Position numbers and translations under genes: made by a program. A stretch of DNA of 14,529 nucleotides from Pyramidobacter sp. (GTDB taxonomy: Bacteria > Synergistota > Synergistia > Synergistales > Dethiosulfovibrionaceae), in NCBI GenBank assembly GCA_016286835.1, contig JAEEUD010000010.1, forward strand, positions 1-14,529, read 5' to 3'. Below the pieces are notes generated by a model that searched no databases, was not told where the DNA came from, and saw only the letters and a program-made list of their open reading frames with translations. Positions 6,619 through 13,194 of the stretch are shown here, in pieces (the first letter of the stretch is position 1; every line of letters starts with the position of its first letter).

Positions 6619-6647
6619 ATTGTAAAGAAAAACGGCCGCTTCGTCGA
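6619..6647 (-). promoter_or_regulatory. Probable promoter of the AbgB-like gene
   Basis: On the minus strand, TACAAT (6619-6624) lies 17 bases downstream of TCGACG (6642-6647). The -10 is good and the -35 is a partial match. The start codon is about 43 bases downstream. Confidence 0.45.
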
Positions 6648-6654
6648 GTGTTTT

Positions 6655-6682
6655 TTGATAAAACGCGCGCGCATGGTATAAT
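6655..6682 (+). promoter_or_regulatory. Strong promoter of the superoxide reductase gene
   Basis: TTGATA (6655-6660), a 16-base spacer and TATAAT (6677-6682) are preceded by TGG, which also makes an extended -10. The leader to the ATG at 6729 is about 40 bases. This is one of the best promoter matches in the window and suggests high constitutive or readily inducible expression. No clear operator repeat is seen. Confidence 0.8.
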
Positions 6683-6728
6683 CTCTCCAGCACCACAAAA
6701 TTAAAATATGAAACAGGGGGGCATTATC

Positions 6729-7094
6729 ATGAAAATCGGTGATCTGATCCAAAGCGGTGACTGGAAAGGCGAAAAGCACGTTCCCGTGATCGACGCGCCC
6801 GCGGCCGTCAAGGCCGGCGAGGTCGCGCACGTCAAACTCTGCGTGGGCGCTGAGATCGCGCATCCCAACACGCCCGAGCACTTCATCGCCTGGATCAAGC
6901 TGTACTTCAAGCCGGCGGGCGGCAAATTCGCCGTCGAGCTGGGCGAGCTGAACTTCAACATGCACGGCGAAACGGCCGTCGAGCCCAAGGGCTGCCTGCA
7001 CGTCAAACTGAAGGAAAGCGGCACGCTGATCGCCGTCAGCTACTGCAACCTGCACGGCCTCTGGGAGTCGAGCGCGGAGATCGCGGTCGAGTAG
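6729..7094 (+). CDS. Superoxide reductase, one-iron class (neelaredoxin type)
   Basis: A 121-residue cytoplasmic enzyme that reduces superoxide to hydrogen peroxide without making oxygen, the usual superoxide defence in anaerobes. All ligands of the catalytic Fe(His)4Cys centre are present: H17 in GEKHVP, H45 and H51 in AHPNTPEH, and C106 and H109 in SYCNLHG. The mechanistic E15 and K16 also stand before the first histidine. The N-terminal rubredoxin-like domain (centre I) of desulfoferrodoxin is absent, and the length fits the one-iron class. The start is ATG 6729 with GGGGGG upstream; an ATG at 6708 precedes that site and was rejected. It is monocistronic between a strong promoter and a terminator. 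Electrons probably come from a rubredoxin encoded elsewhere; none is in view. Confidence 0.96.
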   Translation: MKIGDLIQSGDWKGEKHVPVIDAPAAVKAGEVAHVKLCVGAEIAHPNTPEHFIAWIKLYFKPAGGKFAVELGELNFNMHGETAVEPKGCLHVKLKESGTLIAVSYCNLHGLWESSAEIAVE

Positions 7095-7124
7095 ATCCGT
7101 TTTCTGAAACAAAAAACATGTTGT

Positions 7125-7163
7125 AAAAAACGCCTTCCGGCAGAAAAACCGGAAGGCGTTTTT
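7125..7163. terminator. Bidirectional terminator between convergent genes
   Basis: A 15-bp perfect stem (7126-7140 with 7149-7163) with a CAGAAAAA loop, flanked by an A run on the left and a T run on the right. It lies between the superoxide reductase stop (7094) and the binding protein stop (7173), and suits both strands. Confidence 0.93.
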
Positions 7164-7172
7164 GATTTGTGC

Positions 7173-8690
7173 TTATTCGACGGTGAGGTTGCCGAGATAG
7201 TTGAGGCGGCCGTCGCAGAAGTCTTCCATGCCCCTGAGGTCCTTGCGGCCGGCGTACAGCTCGTTGGGCAGAGCCAGCGAGACGAACGGACGCAGCTCGC
7301 CGAGGCGGTCCCACACGGCCTGGAACGCCGAGCGGCGCGCTTCGGGATCGACGCTGGCGTTGCCCAGCTCGATGTTCTTGTCGATCGTCTCGTCCTTCGT
7401 CAGCGACCAGTTGGTGGAACCGATGCTGTGCGAGTGGAACAGCGACAGCCAGAACTGGCCGGCGTCGCGGTTGGTCTGCATTCCCCAGGTGCTGATGATC
7501 ATCTGCTGCTCGCCGGTGGTGACGCGGTCGTCGAACATGCCGGACTCGAGCGTGATGATATTCACGTCGATGCCGACGTTCGCCAGCATCGACTGGAGCA
7601 CCGTAGCGCCGTTGATATAGTTCTGATTGCTCTCGATCCACAGGTCGAGTTTCAGGCCCTTCTCGTAGCCGGCTTCCTTGAGCAGGGCGCGGGCCTTGTC
7701 GGGATCGCAGGGCAGACGCTTGCTGCCCTCGGGCGTGAAGCTGCTGGAGAACGGCAGCGGCCCTTCGAGCACGACGGCCTTGTCCTGATAGACGACGTGC
7801 GTGTAGGCGTCCTTGTCGATGGCGTAGTCGATGGCCAGGCGGACGCGAGGATCGGCGAGCGCGCCCTTCTGCGTGTTCATGCCGAGGTAGATGATGTTGT
7901 GGCCGATGCCCTTGACGGCCTGGACGCGGCCCTCGGAAGCAAGGCGGTCAAAGTCGCTCGACGGCACGGAGTAGATCATGTCGGCCTTGCCGGTCTCCAG
8001 GGCGATGACGCGGCTGCTGTCGTCGGACATGACGAGGAAGACGATCTTTTTGGAATGGGGCTTGTCGCCGTGATAGCCGTCGAACGCGGAGATCTCGCAT
8101 CTCTCGCCCTTGATCCACTTGTCGAACTTGTACGGGCCGGTGCCCACCGGGTTGCGGAAGTAATCCGCGCCGGCGTCTTCGACAGCTTTTTTGTTGAAGA
8201 TGCTGGCCCAGGGATGCTTCATCGACTCAAGGAAACCGCCGAACGGCGTCGTGGTGCGGACGACGACGGTGTACTTGTCGATCACTTCAAAGCCGTTGGG
8301 ATCGATGTACTTGGCCTTCGACTTGGCGTAGACGGATTCCTTCGACATGGCGCGCTTGAACGAGTAGACCACGTCGTCGGCGGTGAACTCCTCGCCGTTG
8401 TGGAACTTGACGCCCTTTTTCAGATAGAACTTGTACGTGAGCGGATCGGTGATCTCCCATTTCTCGGCCAGCACGGGCACGAGCTGCTTCGTCTTGCCGT
8501 CGACGGTGACCAGCGGCTCGTTGATGTGCTTGAGGACGGCGAACGAGATCGTATCGACCGCCTTGAGCGGGTCGAGCGACTTGGCGTCGTTGATCATGCC
8601 GACGCGCAGCACGTCGAGGTCGGCGGCGCAGGCGGCCGCGGACAGGCCAAACAGGCACAGCAGCGCAAAAGCGGACTTCTTCAGGTTCAT
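7173..8690 (-). CDS. Family 5 extracellular solute-binding protein (peptide/dipeptide/nickel type), orphan
   Basis: A 505-residue exported binding protein of an ABC importer (SBP_bac_5, DppA/OppA type). An N-terminal signal (MNLKK, then a hydrophobic stretch) ends near residues 18-23. SAAACAAD allows either signal peptidase I cleavage (ACA then AD) or a weak lipobox at C21. The family start LRVGMINDAKSLDPLKAVD and the signature KFHNGEEFTADDVVYSFKR (about 95-113) are clear. Length is normal. The start ATG 8690 follows AGGAGG. It lies 45 bp after an M20D amidohydrolase on the same strand with no terminator between, so the two are likely one transcript. No permease or ATPase gene is present nearby, so it must use a transporter encoded elsewhere. 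By context the ligand may be a small peptide or acylated amino acid. Confidence 0.93.
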   Translation of the reverse strand: MNLKKSAFALLCLFGLSAAACAADLDVLRVGMINDAKSLDPLKAVDTISFAVLKHINEPLVTVDGKTKQLVPVLAEKWEITDPLTYKFYLKKGVKFHNGEEFTADDVVYSFKRAMSKESVYAKSKAKYIDPNGFEVIDKYTVVVRTTTPFGGFLESMKHPWASIFNKKAVEDAGADYFRNPVGTGPYKFDKWIKGERCEISAFDGYHGDKPHSKKIVFLVMSDDSSRVIALETGKADMIYSVPSSDFDRLASEGRVQAVKGIGHNIIYLGMNTQKGALADPRVRLAIDYAIDKDAYTHVVYQDKAVVLEGPLPFSSSFTPEGSKRLPCDPDKARALLKEAGYEKGLKLDLWIESNQNYINGATVLQSMLANVGIDVNIITLESGMFDDRVTTGEQQMIISTWGMQTNRDAGQFWLSLFHSHSIGSTNWSLTKDETIDKNIELGNASVDPEARRSAFQAVWDRLGELRPFVSLALPNELYAGRKDLRGMEDFCDGRLNYLGNLTVE

Positions 8691-8735
8691 AAAGATCCCT
8701 CCTGTGTGTGATGTGTCCCGAACAGTTCGGAACGT

Positions 8736-9944
8736 TTATCCTTCCGCGCCCGTGAGCGCGTTCAGAACCGTTGTCGCCATGACTTCATAGCCGATGCGCA
8801 GAGAGCGGTCGTCGGCGTAGAACTGCGGCGAATGTGTGGGGCAGTGCGGGCCGCCCGGCGTGCGGCAGCCAAGACGGAACAGGGCACCGGGGGCTTTTCG
8901 CAGGAAGAGCGCGAAGTCTTCGCCGCCCATCGCCGGCGAGCGCAGATCGACGGCTTCCGCTCCATCCACCTGGGCGCAGGCGCGGCGCACGCGGTCCACC
9001 CAGGCGCGGTCGACGGTCGTCGGCCAGCTTTCCTGATGGAACTCGACCGTCGCCCTGCCGCGCAGTCCTGTCGCGACCGACTCGACGATCTCGCGGATAC
9101 GCCGCACGAACTTTTCACGCGTGTCGTCGCGCAGCGTGCGCAGGCTGCCTTCGAGCGTGACGGGCGCGCCGATGTACGAGTTGGAGATGCCGCCGTGGAT
9201 GGAGCCGAACGTGACGAGCGCGCAGTCGGTGGGATACAGCTCGCGCGAACCGAGGCTCATCAGCTGCGTGACGATCGTCGAAGCGATCAGGATCGTATCG
9301 ACGCCGAAGTGCGGATACGCGCCGTGCGCCCGCTTGCCTTCGATCGTGATCTTGATCTCGTCGACGCCGGCCGTCATCGCGTCGGTCCTCACGCCGATCT
9401 GTCCCAGCTCGATGTCGGGCAGCGCGTGCAGCGCCAGCACCGCGTCAACGTGAGGATCTTCCATCACGCCGGCTTTGACGAATTCCTCGCCGCCGCCGAG
9501 CACTTCCTCGGCGTGCTGGAAGAAGAACTTGACCGTGCCGGCAAAGCAGTCGCGGAATTCGCTGAGCAGCCATGCCGTCCCCAGCAGGCACGAGGCGTGC
9601 GTGTCGTGACCGCAGCCGTGGAAGACGCCGGGCGTTTGCGACGCAAACGGCACGCCCGATTCCTCCTGGATGGGCAGCGCGTCGATGTCGGCACGGACGC
9701 CGATGCACAGCTCCGGTCCCGTTCCCGTGCCTTTGAGCACGCCGAGCACGCCGGTTTTCGACGAGCCGATGCGCTCCACGCGGTCGAGCCCGAACTTTTT
9801 CAGCTGTTTCTCGATCAGCGCCGACGTGGCGGTTTCGTGAAAGGCCAGCTCAGGATGGCTGTGGATCTGGTGCCGCCATTCAATGATCTGCGGAGCGATC
9901 TCCTTCGCCCGCGCGGCGAGTTTTTCGTGAGAATACTGAGACAT
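8736..9944 (-). CDS. M20D amidohydrolase (HipO / N-acyl-amino-acid hydrolase type)
   Basis: A 402-residue metallo-amidohydrolase. Motifs in order are WRHQIHSHPELAFHE (about 23-37), RADIDALPIQEE (84-95), FHGCGHDTHAS (C111 and H113 as metal ligands), FQHAEEVLGGGEEFVKAGV (E146, E147), LALHALPD (H173) and MGGEDFALFL near the C-terminus, followed by a THSPQF histidine. This is the M20D group, whose members hydrolyse hippurate, N-acetyl amino acids, N-acetyl-diaminopimelate or indole-acetyl conjugates. The FQPAEE of many relatives reads FQHAEE here. No signal peptide is present. The start ATG 9944 has AGGAGG six bases upstream. It is the first gene of an operon with an exported binding protein, which suggests uptake and hydrolysis of one class of acylated amino acid or peptide. 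The exact substrate is unknown. Confidence 0.93.
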   Translation of the reverse strand: MSQYSHEKLAARAKEIAPQIIEWRHQIHSHPELAFHETATSALIEKQLKKFGLDRVERIGSSKTGVLGVLKGTGTGPELCIGVRADIDALPIQEESGVPFASQTPGVFHGCGHDTHASCLLGTAWLLSEFRDCFAGTVKFFFQHAEEVLGGGEEFVKAGVMEDPHVDAVLALHALPDIELGQIGVRTDAMTAGVDEIKITIEGKRAHGAYPHFGVDTILIASTIVTQLMSLGSRELYPTDCALVTFGSIHGGISNSYIGAPVTLEGSLRTLRDDTREKFVRRIREIVESVATGLRGRATVEFHQESWPTTVDRAWVDRVRRACAQVDGAEAVDLRSPAMGGEDFALFLRKAPGALFRLGCRTPGGPHCPTHSPQFYADDRSLRIGYEVMATTVLNALTGAEG

Positions 9945-9985
9945 GAAGCGCCTCCTGCAAAGAAAATGAAATCTGATCTGTGTCT

Positions 9986-10014
9986 ATTGTGTCATTTTTG
10001 CTGTCGTTCGTCAA
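9986..10014 (-). promoter_or_regulatory. Promoter of the M20D / binding protein operon
   Basis: On the minus strand, TTGACG (10009-10014), a 17-base spacer and CACAAT (9986-9991) preceded by TGA (an extended -10 form). The start codon is about 42 bases downstream. The rest of the 9945-10172 gap holds the weaker promoter of the + strand gene. Confidence 0.6.
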
Positions 10015-10129
10015 CGGAACAAAAAGCCGTTGTCTGCTGGATTTCAGATTTGTTCTTCCTTTAAGATCAGGCAGGCTTTGGCTTTTTCTCATCAGCCTTG
10101 AGGGCGAGGACTTTTCGCGCGAAACGCGG

Positions 10130-10135
10130 TACAAT
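10130..10135 (+). promoter_or_regulatory. -10 candidate for the small exported protein gene
   Basis: TACAAT lies 38 bases before the ATG at 10173. No acceptable -35 is found 16-18 bases upstream, so this is a weak call. Confidence 0.35.
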
Positions 10136-10172
10136 CATTTCGCCGATCACGACGAAAGTGAGGTCTTTTTTC

Positions 10173-10619
10173 ATGAAAAAACTGCTGTGCTTCATGCTGC
10201 TGCTGTGCTGCGCGAGCGCTGCCCAGGCGGCAGATATAAGGTATTTCAATTTCACCGACAGCCGTCCGAAAGCGCTCTATCACAGTTACAAATTTAAACG
10301 TGAAACGATGACGCTCGAATGGAGATCGCTGTTCGAGACGCGCTCAACTGTCATGACGCCGGCGCAGTACGAGCGGCTGTGTGTCCTCATCGACGAACTG
10401 AAACTGAAAAACTGGGACGGCTTTGACCGGATCGCCACGGACGTGCTCGACGGGCCCGAATTCGACATGGCCGTCGGCTTCACCGACAAAACCTCGATCC
10501 ACGCCCGGGGCTACGCGCATTTTCCGAACGACTACCGCGCCGTGAAGGAAGCGCTGTTCGCGTTCTTCGACGACGTTCTCAAGGACGCCCCGAAGCTGCC
10601 GCGGGACAGCAGACACTGA
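10173..10619 (+). CDS. Small exported protein of unknown function
   Basis: A 148-residue protein not recognised as a named family. A clear signal peptide is seen: MKK, a leucine/cysteine-rich core, then AAQA with predicted cleavage before A20. C12 and C13 in the core do not form a good lipobox. The mature part has a beta-like start (RYFNFTDS), a helix around TPAQYERLCVLIDELKLKNWDGF (62-84), a segment VLDGPEFDMAVGFTDKTSIHARGYAHFPNDY (91-121) and a C-terminal helix. The pattern Trp-Asp-Gly-Phe, Leu-Asp-Gly, then Gly-x-x-x-Phe-Pro resembles small lipoprotein domains in other gut anaerobes with a W, DG and G-x-x-YP pattern; this is a memory of pattern, not a search result. The start is ATG 10173 with GAGG upstream; a longer frame back to 10098 lacks a ribosome site and would bury the signal. 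Probably periplasmic. Confidence 0.75.
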   Translation: MKKLLCFMLLLCCASAAQAADIRYFNFTDSRPKALYHSYKFKRETMTLEWRSLFETRSTVMTPAQYERLCVLIDELKLKNWDGFDRIATDVLDGPEFDMAVGFTDKTSIHARGYAHFPNDYRAVKEALFAFFDDVLKDAPKLPRDSRH

Positions 10620-10635
10620 TTTTGCGTCTCCACAG

Positions 10636-10657
10636 GGGCGGCCTTGCGTGGCCGCCC
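10636..10657 (+). other. GC-rich hairpin after the exported protein gene
   Basis: GGGCGGCC (10636-10643) and GGCCGCCC (10650-10657) form an eight-base perfect stem with a six-base loop. No T run follows, so it is not a normal terminator by itself. It may protect the 3' end or pause polymerase before the terminator at 10671-10722. Confidence 0.5.
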
Positions 10658-10670
10658 TTGCGACACATGT

Positions 10671-10722
10671 AAAAAACGGCGGAAAGCCGCGGAGCTTCTG
10701 CTCCCGGGCTTTCCGCCGTTTT
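10671..10722. terminator. Bidirectional terminator with a two-part stem
   Basis: A 16-bp perfect outer stem pairs 10673-10688 with 10707-10722. An inner GGAGC/GCTCC stem (10691-10695 with 10700-10704) lies above a short bulge. There is an A run on the left (10671-10676) and TTTT on the right. It separates the exported protein gene from the convergent symporter gene. Confidence 0.9.
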
Positions 10723-10743
10723 CGTATCGAAAATATGAGAGAA

Positions 10744-11976
10744 CTATGCCGCTTCCTTCTCGGTGTACTTCTCCTCCGCCTTGCCGACAATGATTGTGCC
10801 GACCAGGTCGCCGAGGCAGTTGTTCGTCGTCGTGCCCATGTCGAAGAGGCGGTAGAACGCCGCGATGACGCCGACCACTTCGATCGGCAGGCCCGCCGAC
10901 TGGACGACGACCATCAGCTTGACGATGCCGCTGCCGGGGATGCCGGCGCCGCCCATCGAGAGGATCGTCGAGATGAAGATGATGTGCACCAGCTGCGCCA
11001 GCGACATCGTCTGGCCCACCATCTGGGCGATGAAGAGGATGACGCAGGCGTAGAGCAGCACAGAACCGTCCGTGTTCATCTGCGAGCCGAGCGGCACGGT
11101 GAAGCCGGAGATGTTCTCGGAGATGCCGAACTTCTCCTTGGCCGTCTTGATGTTGACGGGGATCGTGGCGATCGAGCTGCACGTCGACATCGTGTAGACC
11201 CACACGTCGGCGCTCTTGGCGATGAACGAGAAGGGATTCATGTGCGGCTTGAAGATCATCAGGAAGCCGCCGTAGACGACGAGCACGTGCACGAGGCAGG
11301 ACGCGTAGTAGGTGCCCACGAGCACGGCCATCGAGGTGAAGATGCCCGCGCCGTACTTGCCGAACGAGTTGGCCATCAGGAAGAAGATGCCGATGGGCGA
11401 AACGTCCATAACCATGCCGATGAGCGAGAAGACCATGCTGCTGAAGCCGTCAAAGCAGCGCTTCATCGTCGCCTTGCGCTCCGGATCCTTGATGCGCAGG
11501 ATGGCGATGCCGAGCAGGATGGCGATCACCAGCGTCTGTACGATGTTGCCCTTGGCGAACGTGTCGATGATGTTCGTCGAGAACAGGCCCTTGACGAAGC
11601 CCGCGAACGTGATGTCGGCATTGCCCTTGATCTGCTGCGAGGCCATGCCGGCGAAGTTGGCGAACTTGCCCGGCTGGAGCACCGTCGCCACGATGATGCC
11701 TACGATGCAGGCCAGCACGGTCGTCACCACGTAATAGGCGATGATGCGCGCGCTCACGCGGCGCAGCGAGGACAGGCTGTCCTGCGAGATGATGCCCGTC
11801 ACGATCGTGCACAGCACCATGGGCACCACGATCATCTTGATGCAGTTCAGCCACACGTCGCCGATGAAGCCGAACTGAGTCATCGTCTTGCCGCCCACGA
11901 GCCCCGCGATCGAGCCGAGGATCATGGCCACGAAGACCTGCGTCGTCAGTGAAATTTTCTTGCCGCCGATTGTCAT
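10744..11976 (-). CDS. Dicarboxylate/amino acid:cation symporter (DAACS family), probably for a neutral amino acid
   Basis: A 410-residue inner-membrane secondary transporter of the GltP/GltPh fold. Landmarks are hairpin 1 (STCSSIATIPVN, 264-275), the TM7 motif (VPLGSQMNTDGS, where N301-T-D-G stands for NMDG), hairpin 2 (GGAGIPGSG, 342-350) and the TM8 motif (DMGTTTNNCLGD, 379-390). Aligning to GltPh, D394 is D379, T398 is T383, N401 is N386 and D405 is D390, but R397, which holds the side-chain carboxylate of glutamate or aspartate, is T382. Neutral carriers such as ASCT1 also have threonine there, so a neutral substrate is likely. The NMDGT methionine of the sodium site is T302. The start ATG 11976 has GGGAG upstream. 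It lies 27 bp after a threonine aldolase, so the two are one operon. Threonine, serine or glycine is the contextual guess. Confidence 0.92.
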   Translation of the reverse strand: MTIGGKKISLTTQVFVAMILGSIAGLVGGKTMTQFGFIGDVWLNCIKMIVVPMVLCTIVTGIISQDSLSSLRRVSARIIAYYVVTTVLACIVGIIVATVLQPGKFANFAGMASQQIKGNADITFAGFVKGLFSTNIIDTFAKGNIVQTLVIAILLGIAILRIKDPERKATMKRCFDGFSSMVFSLIGMVMDVSPIGIFFLMANSFGKYGAGIFTSMAVLVGTYYASCLVHVLVVYGGFLMIFKPHMNPFSFIAKSADVWVYTMSTCSSIATIPVNIKTAKEKFGISENISGFTVPLGSQMNTDGSVLLYACVILFIAQMVGQTMSLAQLVHIIFISTILSMGGAGIPGSGIVKLMVVVQSAGLPIEVVGVIAAFYRLFDMGTTTNNCLGDLVGTIIVGKAEEKYTEKEAA

Positions 11977-12003
11977 TTCAAAACCGCTCCCTTACGTATA
12001 AAT

Positions 12004-13041
12004 TTACAGCTCCGCGTCCACGGCGCGGATGATCTCTGCCGCTTTCACCGCGTCGTCGCGCGTGATGCCCTTGTAAAACACCAGCCGCACCCACGAGCCG
12101 ATGATCGGCCGGATGAGCAGCCCCTTCGCCTTCGCGCGGTCGCAGAACTCCGCCGGCGTCACACCCGAACCGGCCGTGTCCACCATCATGATGTTCGTCT
12201 GCACCACCGGCTGCACGCGCGTCTTTTTCAGATCCTTCAGCAGCGAGGCGCACAGCTGCGCGTTCTCACGGTCTTCCTTCAGACGCCCGATGTTGTGCTC
12301 CAGCGCGTAGATCGCCGGCGCGGCGATGATGCCCGCCTGACGCATCGCGCCGCCGAGCAGCTTACGCGTTTCCTTTGCCTCTTTGATGAACTTTTTCGTG
12401 CCGCACACGATCGAACCCACCGGCGCGCCCAGCCCCTTGGAGACGCAGAACATCAGCGAATCCACGTACTTCGCCAGCTCCTTCGCCGTCGTGCCCAGAT
12501 ATTCGGCCGCATTGAACAGACGCGCGCCGTCCATGTGCACCGGCACGCGGTATTTGTCCGCCAGCGCGCGGATGGCCGCCATGCGCTCCACCGTGATGCA
12601 CATGCCGCCGGAATAGTTGTGGCTGTTTTCGACGTAGAGCAGCTTCACCGGATTGTTCTTCAGCGCCTCTTCCATGCTGGCCAGATCAGGCTGCTCCGTG
12701 GCGTCGTGATGATACGTCGCCTTTTTCAGCTGACCGAAGCGCGGATCGAACGCCGTCTTCTCGCTGCGGTCGAGATGCTGCTGCTCGTTGATCAGCACCA
12801 CGTCGCCGGGACGGCACCACGTCAGCACCGCCGCCTGATTGCCCATCGAGCCCGAAGCGCAGAGCAGACCGGCCTCCTTGCCCGTCAGTTCCGCCGCCAT
12901 GTCCTCAAGACGGTTCACCGTCGCGTCCTCGCCGCGCCCCTCCGCGTCCAGACGCCCGTCGTCGCCCATCGGCGCCGTCAGCACCGTTCTCAGCATCGGT
13001 TCGTCCGGCAGCGTCAGCGTGTCGCTTCTCAGATCGATCAT
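12004..13041 (-). CDS. ltaE: Low-specificity L-threonine aldolase
   Basis: A 345-residue PLP enzyme of fold type I that splits L-threonine or L-allo-threonine into glycine and acetaldehyde. It begins MIDLRSDTLTLP, as is usual for the family. E86-Q-Q-H89 supplies the ring-stacking histidine, HMDGARLFNA carries D171 and R174, and the PLP lysine is K202 in VSKGLGAPVGS. R319 near the C-terminus binds the substrate carboxylate. The usual TH after it reads FY in this protein. The start is ATG 13041 with AAGGAG nine bases upstream; earlier in-frame ATGs at 13059 and 13065 overlap or precede that site. It is first in an operon with a DAACS symporter and divergent from a LysR regulator. It may feed glycine to fermentation and acetaldehyde to alcohol or acetyl-CoA formation. 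Related beta-hydroxy amino acids are possible substrates. Confidence 0.94.
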   Translation of the reverse strand: MIDLRSDTLTLPDEPMLRTVLTAPMGDDGRLDAEGRGEDATVNRLEDMAAELTGKEAGLLCASGSMGNQAAVLTWCRPGDVVLINEQQHLDRSEKTAFDPRFGQLKKATYHHDATEQPDLASMEEALKNNPVKLLYVENSHNYSGGMCITVERMAAIRALADKYRVPVHMDGARLFNAAEYLGTTAKELAKYVDSLMFCVSKGLGAPVGSIVCGTKKFIKEAKETRKLLGGAMRQAGIIAAPAIYALEHNIGRLKEDRENAQLCASLLKDLKKTRVQPVVQTNIMMVDTAGSGVTPAEFCDRAKAKGLLIRPIIGSWVRLVFYKGITRDDAVKAAEIIRAVDAEL

Positions 13042-13194
13042 CGAAACCAGCTCCTTCATATCCATGTGAATTGAAGAACTTACGGACTCTATTAAACTGC
13101 GCGCTCTTATCATAATCAAATATAAATGCTAAAATGTTCTCATTGACAAACATCAATGATCTTGTATGCAAAGCATGAAAGAAGGGGCATCCCG
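13042..13194. promoter_or_regulatory. Divergent control region of the aldolase operon and the LysR gene, with LTTR box
   Basis: An AT-rich gap. At 13142-13157, ATTGACAAACATCAAT is a perfect 5-base dyad around a 6-base spacer and contains T-N11-A (T13143, A13155), the usual LysR-type binding pattern. On the + strand, TTGACA (13143-13148) inside it can serve as the -35 of the regulator gene, with a weak TATGCA 16 bases on, so binding would repress its own gene. On the minus strand, TTGTCA (13144-13149) and TATATT (13119-13124) are spaced by 19, a weak promoter that might need activation. Confidence 0.6.

Noticed and set aside
5557..6681. Long + strand open frame opposite the AbgB-like gene
   Set aside because: Antisense shadow; the minus-strand product has full M20 motifs.
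6708..6728. Upstream ATG start for the superoxide reductase
   Set aside because: The ribosome site (G run at 6716-6721) lies downstream of this ATG and fits the start at 6729; the extra residues are not part of the family's N-terminus.
7167..8711. Long + strand open frame opposite the binding protein gene
   Set aside because: It mirrors a clear family 5 binding protein on the other strand, has no recognisable domain or ribosome site, and spans the terminator at its start. It is a GC-driven antisense frame.
8832..10064. Long + strand open frame opposite the M20D gene
   Set aside because: Antisense shadow of a complete amidohydrolase with all metal motifs.
10636..10657. Terminator of the exported protein gene
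   Set aside because: The stem is strong but no T run follows on either strand; the hairpin at 10671-10722 is the better terminator.
10648..11952. Long + strand open frame opposite the symporter gene
   Set aside because: Its composition (His, Asp, Arg, Glu, Val in excess) is that of an antisense frame in GC-rich DNA, and the symporter on the minus strand is unmistakable.
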